Origin: Cricetomys ansorgei
Lineage: Eukaryota > Chordata > Mammalia > Rodentia > Nesomyidae
DNA length: 64,000 bases
Assembly (NCBI GenBank): GCA_026225945.1
Contig: JAMJFZ010002307.1
Location: 9,859,501 to 9,923,500, forward strand
Direction of reading: 5' to 3'
Shown piece by piece: positions 35,253 through 46,320 of this stretch. The position numbers and the translations under genes were made by a program. The number at the start of each line of letters is the position of its first letter. Position 1 is the first letter of the stretch. Under the pieces are notes generated by a model. That model had not been told where the DNA came from, ran no database searches, and worked only from the letters and a program-made list of their open reading frames with translations.

Positions 35253-35844
35253 GCCTCAGAGAGTCATCCTAGCAAGAAGACTTTAAGTGTCTAGAAGCTC
35301 CACTGTCCTGGTGGTGACCTGTTGACCTTGGAAACTGGAAACACTGAAGATAGAATGCACACACCAGGGTAATTTTTGGTTATTTAAGTTTCAAAGAGTA
35401 ATCTAGTCTGCTTTCCCCTTTCCTCTTCTTACTTCTCACCATGAGCATTTCCTTAGTGCTAAAGCAAGATCTGGAGCTAGAAGAAAATTTATAAGTACTG
35501 CTGACTTTGAAGCAATCGACAAGAATTGATTTTATATCAACATGAGCATGACTCCCCAATGGAGCACTAAAGCATTAAATGTTAAAATGTAGACATTGAT
35601 AATCACACTTTTATGATTTTTGAAATGTTTTTGAAAGATATAATCTATGTGTACCTGATATAATATGCTAAGCGGAATGACTTTAAATCACACATAGATA
35701 CATGTTTACAAACCTATATGAGCATACAATTATTTTACCATAGTTCAAAACACTGAATTAGGTCTTCAAACTTATAATTTCAGAATGGCTTTTAGGCCAA
35801 CAAAAGATCATCTTCTCCATCTGCTCATTTGTCGGTGAGTTGCT

Positions 35845-35977
35845 GTAGTATACCTGAAGGAGTCAGAGGGCAACCTGCTGGAGTCTGTTCTCACTTTCCA
35901 TAATGTGGATCCTGCAGATGAACCCGGGTTCTCAGGCATAACTCAAGTACCTTTCCAGAGCCATCTCACCAGCCCGT
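35845..35977 (-). mobile_element. B3A-type SINE fragment, antisense
   Basis: It contains gagggcaacctgctggagtc, gtggatcctgcagatgaacc and the reversed head ccagagccatctcaccagccc. Confidence 0.7.
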
Positions 35978-36220
35978 AATTGGTTTTGTTACTGTTGCTT
36001 GCTTTTTTTTTTTTCCAAAACAGTTAGCTTGCAAGCTATTTTAAAGTGGTCATTAGGCATAATTCTGTTAGTTACGCAGATGTAGAAAGATAGTGGTCAT
36101 CACGTTAATAGCAGAAGCCTGAGAAACATCATGTTGTGTTTTGTGAAGACTTTTCATGCTTTTAGGCCAAATTCCAAAGAAGCTGAGCCTGAGCCAAGAA
36201 CTTCTGTTCAGGTGATTTAT

Positions 36221-36273
36221 CGACATTTTGGTTGGGAGCCTGGCCTTTAATAGCTGAGCTATCTCCCCAGCCC
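36221..36273 (-). pseudogene. Tailless, 3'-truncated 4.5SI RNA retropseudogene
   Basis: Read on the minus strand from 36273, the 53-bp insert begins GGGCTGGGGAGATAGCTCAG and continues TTAAAGGCCAGGCTCCCAACCAAAA. That is the 5' half of rodent 4.5SI RNA with about six substitutions. The segment TTAAAGGC-AGGCTC-CAACCAAAA is diagnostic of 4.5SI rather than of B2. It breaks off after the first half and has no A-rich tail. Perfect 13-bp direct repeats (tcaggtgatttat) flank it at 36208-36220 and 36274-36286. This structure fits the described class of tailless retropseudogenes of small RNAs. It is not expected to be expressed. Confidence 0.85.
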
Positions 36274-36399
36274 TCAGGTGATTTATTGAACAAAGTACCT
36301 TCAGGAAAAACCTTTCCCCTTTCAAAGGGGAAAGGAAGTGAGAGAGTGCAGGAGCAGAAAGTAGACAAGTCATTATTCTAGGAAAATCTTAGGTTTGGT

Positions 36400-36717
36400 G
36401 TTCACATGTGTATGGTGTGTGGGTGTACATGTTTGCATGTGCATACAGAAGCCCAACCATGACATCAGGAGCTTCCTTGATCATTCTCCATCTTATATAT
36501 TGAGGCAGGGTCTCTCAGCTGAACCCAGAGTTCACTGATTTGGCTAGCACAACTAGCCACCTTGTTCTGGGAATTCCCAACTCAGACCTCTCAGTACTGG
36601 TATTACAAGCAGGCCAACATAAGTACCCAGCATTAAGTTGAGTGTTATCCAAATTTAATCCAATCTCTGGTCCTTGTGGCAAGCTCTTTAGCTGGGGAGC
36701 CATCTTTCTAGCTCCTG
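36400..36717 (-). mobile_element. RSINE1/B4-type SINE, antisense
   Basis: The + strand has catgtgcatacagaagccca, tattgaggcagggtctctca, agttcactgatttggctagc and the reversed head tagctggggagccatctttc. The middle is diverged. Confidence 0.65.
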
Positions 36718-36733
36718 AGAATTTCAGCTTTAG

Positions 36734-36762
36734 GGGAAAAATTTTCCAATAAAATTTTTCCC
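36734..36762. repeat. 29-bp perfect hairpin palindrome
   Basis: gggaaaaatttt (36734-36745) and aaaatttttccc (36751-36762) are exact reverse complements with a 5-base loop, ccaat. It lies just beside an antisense SINE. Confidence 0.9.
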
Positions 36763-36799
36763 AGAGGAAATTTTATTTAATAAATGTAACAAGGACATA

Positions 36800-38165
36800 A
36801 GGAAGTTGCCCTGGCAAGAGGCAGAAAGACTGTAGTCCCAATTCAATCTACTGTTGGAAAACAAGAATAGCATCTTTTTCCCTGAGTGCGAGAGCCACAG
36901 TCCCAATAGGTCCAGGTAGAAACACTGGCCGACTTAAGAGAATGTGGATGGGACACCAAGAACACCTACCACCGAAGCTTACAAGATGACAAGGGAAATA
37001 ATGGTAAGCATGCACTAAGATGGTCATCTGCAATCCAGGAAGGTCTTGATGCCAACTGGCAGCCACAATACTTCACTCATGGGAATTCCTCCAGAAGGGA
37101 AAGCTCATCAATACCCAGGGTCATCTTGACCCTCAACATCTCAGTGTCACATTGCCTGTGACTGTCCTCCCAAGCCTGATGCATCAGTTGACATGAGTAG
37201 CATAGTAACACTGGGCAAAGGGGTTGTCTTACCTAGTGGAAACATGCCCTGAGTATCCCAGGGTGGAGTCCCACTAGATTTAAACCCTCAAATTCCATTT
37301 AGTCATCTCAAGAAAAAAAAATTCCCTTTTCTTCATTGGAAGGGGATGGACTTCATAGGCACACAATACAGAAATCCTCAAAGGAGAGGAACAGTAGATC
37401 CTAACTTGCAAGATAGTGGGCTTCCGGCAATGGCTGGCCCACATTAGGGCATGCCAATTCATTGCAGTCGACCACATATCTCAGCCTAATATCCTGTGAA
37501 TACAAACCGGATGCATCTGATTAAGTGCTCCCAGGGCTGGCTGTAATAATTGACTCGCTGGCAGCGTGCCCCCTTTCAGCTATTCTGGGATCCGGGCTTG
37601 GAACTGCTGAAGTTTGGCATGCTCACCTCAGAGGCTCTCTCGGCTGGGCCAGGTGCCAGGCAGCCGTCCTCATCCCTGTTCCATTCTCCTCCTTCTCCGT
37701 GTTTCCTCACAAGCTATGCCTTACTCTTCCGATCTTGCCTTATTTTGTTTCCCATAGATGTTTCGGCTCTTCTGTTAAGCCTGGCTGATTGATTAGAGCT
37801 GGCAGAGGGCTGCGTGCCAGAATCAGCTGGAACTTGCCTTACCAAGGATGTTTGTTAAATTTGGTCAGCGACAGCCAGTTTGGGTCCCTGGCAACCGAGC
37901 AGGTACAAACAATTTCCTGTTGGAGATGATGATATGTAGCTGAGTGATTAATACCACAGTGTCCAGAGCCAGGCACGTTCCATTTTAGTGATGTCATTTA
38001 CTTGCTAAGTTACTTTGAGCAACTGACTCAGTTTCCCATGCTTCTGAGTTATCATCTGTAAAATAGGAATAATTGAAAGACCTACTTTGTAGGATTGATA
38101 GGAGGACTAAATGAACCATGTGTATGAATGAGTAGACAAACTCCCTTCCCTTGGAAAGATGTTAG
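36800..38165. other. Unique sequence without recognised gene
   Basis: I assigned no repeat family here. The segment 37530-37920 has higher complexity than its surroundings and contains TAAT-type and tttgttaaatt elements, so it may be a conserved non-coding element (inference). Confidence 0.35.
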
Positions 38166-38169
38166 TGAG

Positions 38170-38345
38170 ACTCAGTGAGATGTCTCAGCAGGTAGAGGTG
38201 ATTGCCACCAAATGCCACCAATTGGGTCCCTGGGGAACTACACGATGGAAAGAGATAACCAGCTCTTGAAAGTTGTCCTCTAACACCCCATGCACCTCTA
38301 TGCACACAAGTTCACACACAAGTAAATAAATAAATATATATAGTC
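38170..38345 (+). mobile_element. B3A-type SINE, sense
   Basis: It includes gagatgtctcagcaggtaga, gattgccaccaaatgccacc, aagttgtcctctaacacccc and a (TAAA)n tail. Duplicated atgccacca blocks occur within it (38212-38221). Confidence 0.75.
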
Positions 38346-39061
38346 TTCAAAGAAAGACGTTAATGAGGTATCAGGGAATTTCCTTGCCATTATTTGTATA
38401 GATAATATAATTATTATTTACATAGCACTCTGGTGCTAAGCAACTGAAAGGCTCCAGTATTTCAGTTGATGAATTCTTATCATAACCTTAAATTATGTTC
38501 TGTCTTACAATAACAAAATTACAGAGCAAAAGGCTGTACCTTGTCTGACATTAAGGCATTAATTGAATGTAGCAATTAAAAGAGTAAGTTTGATTTATTT
38601 CTAATGACTTGGAAAGATAAACAAGACGTATCGTTGAGAAGGGACTAGAAATCATAGAGGTGAAATTAAAAAGCAACTGAAAGTCACAATATGAATGCAA
38701 CATCACATTTAATGCTTAAAAATTTACGTGTATAACCATGTCTATATGCATTTAGTGGCTGTGTGCGCAAGACATTGCAGTGTGGAGAAGATAATTCATT
38801 TCTAGGATAGCTGGCACAAAAGTTATTTTGTGGAAAGAGGCCATTTTTATTGAAAGGACCATTGTGTGCTGGGAAAGTGTATCTCCTAAATGGTCAAGGT
38901 CACAGGTGAAGAAGCAGAAGCTCAGGAAAAAGGAGGGAGTGGGTGAGTCCAGGGCCGGTGTGGTGGCAGAGAGGGTCAAAGAGTGTTGAGTGCTCAGCTC
39001 TTTCCAGTGGTAGAGAGACAGTTGGGAACTAATTAGCATGTGAAAACCCTTCCATCAGTTC

Positions 39062-39400
39062 TGTGATGGTTGATGTTGTTGCTTCAACAGGAGCTAGAAT
39101 CACTTAGGAGACGAACCAGTGAGAGAGTTTCTAGATGGGATCGCTTGAGGTGGGAAGTCCTACCCCAATGTGGCAGCACCATTGTGTGGCCTTGAACCAC
39201 AGTCTGAATAAAAAGCAGAGAGCAACTTGTGCACCAGCCTTTGTGACTCAGCTCTCTGACCGGATACTGCCTTCAGCTCCTTCTCCCATGACATTTGCAC
39301 TGTACTTGTGCGTGCCCTCCGCTGTGTGCTAAAATGTGCTCTCCCTTCAATGCTTTTGTTGGGTATTATGCCACAGCAAAGGAGAAACACAGCTAAGACT
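39062..39400 (+). mobile_element. MaLR-like solo LTR, sense
   Basis: It begins tgtgatggttgatgttgttg and contains gctagaatcacttaggagac, agcaccattgtgtggccttg and ttgttgggtattatgccaca, ending near cagctaagact. The block order is that of the rodent LTR seen reversed at 458-1005. Confidence 0.65.
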
Positions 39401-39671
39401 CTCGGTCTTTGTAGAGTACTATATACAGTAAATCTCCGTGTGTGAACTGTAGCAAGGGCTCTGATCAACTTCCAGACTAGAAAGGGGAAGAAATGAGATC
39501 TTCTCATGGGGAGACAGCCAGGGATGTGTATTTGGGGGGGTGGGGAGATAGATGTGCTTGCTTATGCACTCACGCATGTATGTTTGCACTATCTGCCAAA
39601 AATCTGAAGACGGCATGCCACACTGCTTGTGGTGACCACTGAAGGGGGTGTGATTGTGTCACATGATGTGT

Positions 39672-40040
39672 TAGCCACCTTTCCATCCCTGTGACAAACT
39701 ACTGGATGCAAGCAATCTAAAAAGCAAGATAGTCATATTTGGCTCACTGTTTCAGAGATTTCAGTCCATCGCTTTGTCGTTTCCTTTCTTCTCGTGGCAA
39801 AGAGGAGGCATTAGGGTAAAGTCACCTCACTGAGGAAACCCTGCACTTCATGGCTGCTAGGAAATGATAGGAGGGAAGGAGCCAGACAGAGAAAGGGACA
39901 GGGTTTCATATCCTCTTCAAGGGCACACCCAACATGTTAACTTCCTAGCCAACTGAAGTTCCCCTTCTAAATAGTATCATATACCAGTGGCCAAGCCTTT
40001 AGTATATGGGCTTTGGGGGGACATTATCGATTCAAACCAT
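39672..40040 (-). mobile_element. MaLR-like LTR, antisense
   Basis: The + strand shows gttagccacctttccatccc, catatttggctcactgtttc, ggcacacccaacatgttaac and ccagtggccaagcctttagt, followed by the ggacattatcgattcaaacc end. Confidence 0.55.
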
Positions 40041-41647
40041 AAATGTAATGACAGTTTACAGTTACAACTTTGACTCTTCCCATATATTCACTACATGTCA
40101 TTAGGAATTTACAGTCATGTTTCGGTAAGTAAATCAAGCATCCTGTCTCCATGCTCCCTTGGAGAAATGGTATATGGAACCTCTGTCCATCTATTTCAGC
40201 ATTTCTGGGCCGGGAGTTATAGTTACCTTTCCTGAATTCACATCTCCTGAGGAGGGCCTGGGAGAAAAGCTCATATAATTTAGGGGCTTAGCAGCAAAAT
40301 GCCCTATTATCCTCATATTCTCTGTTGCTTTAAAATGCATGAAGGAGAAGGAAAACAAATGATGTGTGCCACAAGCAAGACCTGCACTGAGATTGCTCTC
40401 TTACCTTTGACCTCCCTAATGACTCCTAATTGTGGGCTCCTCTCCACAGACAAGGAAGTGTTGGTTAATAGACGAAAGGAGTAAACTGAGTCACTCCCAG
40501 GACTGACATGGAGACCTAGGTGTTTCCTATTTTATCTCAAATTCTTCCTCAGGCTCTGAGTCCCAAACCACTCATCAGCATCTAATTCCTAACTTCTTTG
40601 GGTGACAGCATTCTCTAACCCTCCATCCCATTTTTTAATTATTTTTAAATCCCTTCATTCGGCTTTATTTTTTCTCATATGCTTATAATTTGGTCATTTG
40701 CCCCAGTTTTCCTGTGGTGCCATCGTTTTGGTGTTCTTACCAAATAGAGACTCCTTTTCTCAGCTGTCTCTGGATATAGTCCGGTAGACCAGATCTCTGA
40801 TAGATGCTTTGTTTATCTTCTTCCCGGGGTCAACCACACTGCCTAATAAGTCACAAGTGCTCAGTAAATAGTGAATGGGGAAGAATGAATGGATGAACAG
40901 GAAAGCCGGATCACTGTGTGGAGTTTTTGACAAACTGCATCCTTCTGGAAATAGCTATATCTTCCTCTCCAAGGGAAAGAAAATGCGCTCCTTCCCAACA
41001 ACCATTTTCTGTGTTTACGCTGTCGTGTCTGCCTTGCTTTCTCCCTGTGGAAGTCCCAAAAGTACTGTGTTCATAATAGTAGCATTTTTTGCTCCTTCTT
41101 AGAAGACTCACTGGGTTGGCACCTCAGACAACATCCAATGAAAACAAGCAAGTAGTCCATTAGTAAGTAAAAAGACAGCCTGCTCCATAGTTTTGCATTA
41201 GTGAATGCCAGCTACATTATGAGAATAGCTGACTCTTAATATTTTAAAATATAGAACCCAACTCATTAAACTATATCTGTATTTCATTTACGAGAGCATG
41301 AAGTCTCTTGAGAGGAAAATCAAGCTTAAATCACTACCATCCATTATCCTCAACTGAGAAAGGACGCTGTTTAGCAATCTAAAGGAAGATGCTGAAATTC
41401 TGCCATCTGGTGGCCAACTGAGACACAACATGCATTAATTTTCTACATTCTGAATTTTTCTTTACAATCACTCCATCACGCTGGGGTCAAAGTGACCACT
41501 TCCATCCATCTTCTCTCTACATTGTACAGTATCTCCTATTATGATTTTTTGTTTAATTCAAAAGAATGCTCTTATGTCATACAAGGCTAAGTTCGTAACT
41601 CATGCACCAGAATGACCGTTGCCAACAAGTATATTGCAGATTCTATC
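40041..41647. other. Unique sequence without recognised gene
   Basis: No repeat family or credible exon was seen, apart from the CTCF-like site at 41400-41416. Confidence 0.4.
41400..41416 (-). promoter_or_regulatory. Strong CTCF-like motif, minus orientation
   Basis: The minus strand reads GGCCACCAGATGGCAG, an excellent match by eye to the CTCF core CCA-C/N-AG-R-KGGCAG. It lies in unique sequence outside any SINE. Occupancy is unknown. Confidence 0.6.
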
Positions 41648-41765
41648 TGAGGCTGGGGAGACGACTCATTTATCAAAGTGCTTTCTGTGCAAATATGAAG
41701 ACTCGAGTTCAGATCCCCAGCATCCACACAAAAAGCGGGGCACAGATGTGAAAGCCGCAATCAAT
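41648..41765 (+). mobile_element. RSINE1-type SINE 5' fragment, sense
   Basis: It has gaggctggggagacgactca, cgagttcagatccccagcat and cacacaaaaagcggggcaca, the tRNA-like head and start of the B1-like part. The 3' half is missing. Confidence 0.65.
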
Positions 41766-42625
41766 AACACCCTTATCTATTATTTTAATCTCATTTGCTC
41801 TAGTAATATCCAAAGAACAGGGGAGGGGGCCGGGGGGCGGGACTGGCTCACTGAAGGCCTTGCTTACATCAGCTCTGCAAATGTAAGAAGTGAAATGATC
41901 ATGGGAACTATTGATTTGAGGTTCCCTATGGTGGGCAGATAGCAGAACAACAAATCCCCCTATAAAAACAGTGTGTGCGTCTGACCAGAAGCTGGTCAAT
42001 GTTTTAATCTCCTTATGCTGATGCCCTGGAAATAAGATCATCATTAATTTTTTGTACCGCAATTAGATGAAAATGAGCCATGTAGCCTGTTAATCGTTCC
42101 AACAATCCAAAGCACATCAGAGAACTTGAAATCCTTGCAGGCATTTCAAATTACCTAGTACAGCAGCTATTCGTGAATCCACCCGCATCGAAGCCACTTT
42201 TAAGCACAATCAGAGATACTCTGAACAGCTCTGGGGGAACTGGGTTTCTTTCTATAATTTATGGCAGGAACGACCCTCTGATGGGAGGGGCGTGAGTGAA
42301 ACATTTTCCGAGTACGGTATCCGGTCTTATTGATGAGGACGGTGCTGGCTATATTTTGCAATTGTGATTCTTTCTTGGGAATCCAAGCTGTAAGCACCTG
42401 CATTGATGCAGAATGTTCCAGAAAGTTTCTGTGACGTTAGAACATATATGCTTTGTAACTCTTGAAACAAGAACGTAGGGCAGGAGACTGGGAGGTACAC
42501 AGAGATTTCTGGGCTCTCTGCCAGGCATACACAGCCACACTGGAAATGCAATCCTGCCTAAGTCATGTCAGGTGAATCTAGCACTAGCCCATTCGAGGAT
42601 TCAGTGATCTAGAACGATGATTCTC

Positions 42626-43061
42626 TGTTGTCCTGCTTAGTTTTGTGTCAACTTAACATAACATCTGGCATCATCTGGGAAGAGGGAACCTCAACTGACA
42701 AAATGTCCCCCACCAGATTAGAGATTAGCATGTGGGCAAGTCTCTGGTGCATTTTCATGATTGATGGTTGATGTGGGATGGTTCAGCTGACTGTAGGCCT
42801 TGCCATCCCTGGGCTGGTGGTCCTGGGTGCTATAAGAAAGCAGGCGGAGCAAACCATGAGGAGCGAGATAGTAAATGGGATCCCCTCATGCCCTCTGCAT
42901 TGGCTCCTGCCTCCAGGTTCCTGGCCTGCTTGAGTTCCAATCCTGATTGACTTCCCTGGATGATGAACTACTACAAGCTGTAGGATGAACTATACCCTTT
43001 CGTCCCTGTGTGGTTTTTGGTCATGGTGTTTTACTACAGCAAATGAAACCTAACTAAGATA
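42626..43061 (+). mobile_element. MaLR (MT-group-like) solo LTR, sense, nearly complete
   Basis: Blocks occur in order: ttttgtgtcaacttaacata, atcatctgggaagagggaac, catccctgggctggtggtcc, ctataagaaagcaggcggag (containing a TATA-like tataaga), tggctcctgcctccaggttc and ttttggtcatggtgttttac, ending near cctaactaagata. This is the best preserved LTR of its group in the window. Confidence 0.75.
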
Positions 43062-43089
43062 CTCATTTGCATAACTCTTTTTTTAATCC

Positions 43090-43232
43090 CAGCAGAGTGA
43101 AATGGTACACATCTGTTATTCCAGTACCTGAGAGGCAGGAGAGTCACTATATGTTTGAGATCAGCCTGATCTGCAGAGTGAGTTCCAGGATAGCCTGGGA
43201 TACAGAGTGAGACCACGTCTCGAAAACAAACC
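43090..43232 (+). mobile_element. B1 SINE, sense, moderately diverged
   Basis: It contains gaaatggtacacatctgtta, gatctgcagagtgagttcca, ggatagcctgggatacagag and gaccacgtctcgaaaac. It follows directly on the LTR at 42626-43061. Confidence 0.8.
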
Positions 43233-43235
43233 AAA

Positions 43236-44857
43236 CAGGCTGTTGTTCCTACTCCTGACATTCTGAATTGTTGGTCTAGAATGGAAAATTTACCGTTTAC
43301 AGTTAGAACCACCCAGACAATTTTAGTGTACATTCAAGTTAAGCAATCTATGTTCAAAGACAGAGATGGACAGATTTTTTTTCTCCTCTGTGTAGGACAG
43401 TTGGTGGTTTAAGCTTGTGGGTGACATGATCTCTGCAGCAGTAACTGCACCATAATAGCTTGGAAAATGCCATGAACCATAGTAAGTAAATATATGCTTT
43501 CGGACAATGATCCACAGAAACATTATTTGAAATAACAGATGATGAGGTGGCTCATGTCCGCAGGCTGCAGTTGGCAGCCTACTGGACAGATTCTACCTTC
43601 CTATACCTGAATGCGTCAGATAGTGAGCACTCAGAAAGCCCCCCCTCTCCCCACCCCCCCACGACACACACACTAGTTCTCCTGAAAGCCATCACATCTT
43701 ATTTGCTGACCTCAGCCTGGGAAACTATTTCAAATTTGAAGTATGTGGAGCAGCTCTAGATAAAAAGAGATAGCTTTAGACTCCTGCCACTCAAGGAAAC
43801 AATAAGAAACATCAGAAAATCACATTTGTGATAAGTAGCTACAGGTAAGTACAAAATTCTTTTGAAAAGCTTTGTGACAAGCACTGCTGACTGGTTTCTG
43901 AAGGAGGAAATTTTGAAGAAGTTTTTTGTCCTGTCCAACTTTCCTTATGATTGCATGCTTCTTGGACTTCTGGGAACTTTGCTTAGAATATAAAGGAGAG
44001 AAGGCGTAGAGTGGCAGTTGTACCCCTTCTAGTGGCGTTGTGTCGAGGCTCTAACTGTTCTTCACGTAGGTCACATGGGTTGCAGAACTAAGTCTGGAAT
44101 CTGAAGCCCATGCTTCCAAACTGAGGGTCTACTGCTCATTTTAACCAGTTTCTTCCAGTTATATCCAGAACACCCTGGGATCCAGGATGCTAGCAGCACA
44201 GGCAGAACTCAATACAGACCTGCAGAGCCCAGAGCCAAGGCAAGTCATTCTGGGAGAGCAGGTGAACCAGCCACGGACATTTTCCAGAATATGTTTGGAG
44301 AAAACTAACCTTCTGAAAGTGCTGATAACAAAGCCTTGAAGCAGTGAAATTATACACACCTGGGTGCATTTGCAAACCGTGATGGGGTCCTGGAAAAAGA
44401 AAACTGAGAACAGCAAAGAAACCTGGAGAGAGTTCAGAAACACTCAGAGGCAAGTGCGTCTGCATGTGAAAACACACAAACAACTAGTAACTGAGAGTGT
44501 CCCTCTGCTATTTTTTCACTCCTGTATGACACACATACACATACACACAGTGAGAGAGAGAGAGAGAGAGAATTGATAGGTAGATAGACAATGATATTTT
44601 CAAATATATGCATAACACTATATATGAGCAATCTCTGCATTTAATCACCAAAGAAATGACTACCTGTACTTCCACGGTGGAAGATTAAAGGTGCATTGGA
44701 AACTAAGATTTCTAATCAGCGTGAGCCAGAATGCCGAACGTAGTGCTAGAATGTCTTTTCTTATCATGGTCATAATACTAGATACATTAAGGAGTAGGAT
44801 ACAGTAGATTGTGTGACTTAATATTAATTTTTATTTTTAATCAGTATCAAAGATCTC
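43236..44857. other. Unique sequence with a short (GA)n tract
   Basis: (GA)n lies at 44550-44572. No repeat family or exon was otherwise recognised. Confidence 0.4.
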
Positions 44858-44960
44858 TTGGGGGATGGAAGGTGACTCAGCTGTTAAGAGAACACACTGC
44901 TCTTGAAGAGAATCCAGGTTCAGTTCTAAGTACCCACATCAGGCTGCTTGCATCCGTGTG
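44858..44960 (+). mobile_element. B2-type SINE 5' fragment, sense
   Basis: It shows ggatggaaggtgactcagct, gttaagagaacacactgctc, aggttcagttctaagtaccc and catcaggctgcttgcatcc. The 3' part is lost. Confidence 0.75.
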
Positions 44961-45048
44961 TAGCTCTTTATTCTCAAATTTGAATAAAGCCGCTGAAACA
45001 GGTTTCACAACGCAAACCGGTTCTAAACTTCTGTTATTTCCCATGTCT

Positions 45049-45063
45049 ACCACTAGGTGGCAC
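45049..45063 (+). promoter_or_regulatory. CTCF-like motif, plus orientation
   Basis: ACCACTAGGTGGCAC fits the CTCF core CCA-C-TAG-GTGGCA by eye. It lies in unique sequence about 3.6 kb right of the motif at 41400, in the opposite (divergent) orientation. Confidence 0.6.
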
Positions 45064-45821
45064 CACAGACGTAGCCCTCGCCATAAACCTTTTTTTCAGC
45101 TATTCCTGTCTTCAAGGGCCCTGTATTCTCCCCTGGCTAGCCAGAGCTAGGAGATACATGCAGAATGTTACAAGCATGGAATTTGTGCAAGATCCAGAAT
45201 TTTATCTAATACTTGAGTACTAATAAAAAAACATTTTTAAGAGAGCAGAATTTTAAAGTCAAAATTCAGACAACTCATTTCTGAGTTCCCCCATATGCCA
45301 GCTACAGGGAGCTGTTTCTTCAAGAGCTTCATCTACTTACCATTTTTTTCCACTTAATAATTTTGAAAACATGCTCTTTGGATTTGATATTTCAAAGCCA
45401 AATTCTTTTGAATGTTGAATATAACGACAGCTTTTAAAAATCTGCCTAATCGCGGATGTTCACCTGTCCAAAACAGGTCTTACTTTCAACACTCCAATTC
45501 AGTGCTAAATCCTGATCTTATCAGCCAGGAGAGCAGATTCAATTCTTCTAAATGTTTCAGCGGTCTTGAGACCCAGATGGCACACAGCACGATGGCTCCC
45601 ACTGTTCACACTGGTTGAAGTGGCCTCATGATGTTGCTGCTGACTCTTGTCTCTGACTGCTGCAAGAACGGACTTCTAAAACTCAGTTTCTCCCTCTTTC
45701 TCATTAAAGTCTATGTCTTGCAGTCCAGGACTTTTAGCTCAAGTGTCCAGCCCCTTAAACTCAAAGGGGATTTTTTAAATCTCACGATTATTTTTTTCGG
45801 GGGGAAAGGGGGTGCTGGAGC

Positions 45822-45843
45822 TAGTGTAGTCCAGACTACACTA
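45822..45843. repeat. 22-bp perfect palindrome
   Basis: tagtgtagtc (45822-45831) and gactacacta (45834-45843) are exact reverse complements separated by CA. The surrounding sequence may be a very old antisense B1. Confidence 0.9.
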
Positions 45844-46050
45844 ACCTCAAACTCTTCAAATAGCCGAGGATGTGGTTGGCCAAAATTACTTACCTCACAG
45901 CCAGGAAGTGGGAAAAAAAAAGACAGCACGCCATGATCCCCTTAAAGAAAAATGCAATACCTAAGGTTCTGCCTCTCAAAGCCCCTGCCTCTGAACTGTT
46001 CCACACCTGGAGCCATGACTGACACATGGGCATTGGCGGTGGAGGCCTGA

Positions 46051-46320
46051 GATGCTTAATATTGGTTGTCAACTTGATGAGATTTAGAATCACCATGGAA
46101 ACAAATCTCTGGGCATGTCTGAAGATAGATAAACTAGATCAGTTTAATTAAGATGGAGTAATCACCTAAACGTGCTGGCTCCGTCCCATGGACCCGGCTC
46201 CTGGACTCAACAAAAAGGAGCAAGCAAGCTGAGCACCAGTATTCATCATCCTCTGCTTCCGGACTGCGATGCGACAGGAGCATCTGCTTCTCTCCCCGTG
46301 ACAGACCTTAAAAGAAGTCA
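46051..46320 (+). mobile_element. MaLR-like LTR, sense, 3' part missing
   Basis: It includes taatattggttgtcaacttg, agaatcaccatggaaacaaa, tctctgggcatgtctgaaga, actcaacaaaaaggagcaag and gagcaccagtattcatcatc, then loses similarity before the polyadenylation region. Confidence 0.65.

Noticed and set aside
36221..36273. B2 SINE fragment
   Set aside because: The head is similar to B2, but the block after TTAAAGGC fits 4.5SI RNA and not B2.
41818..41848. Small CpG island or promoter
   Set aside because: It is a 30-bp G-rich patch with few CpGs, next to a SINE fragment.
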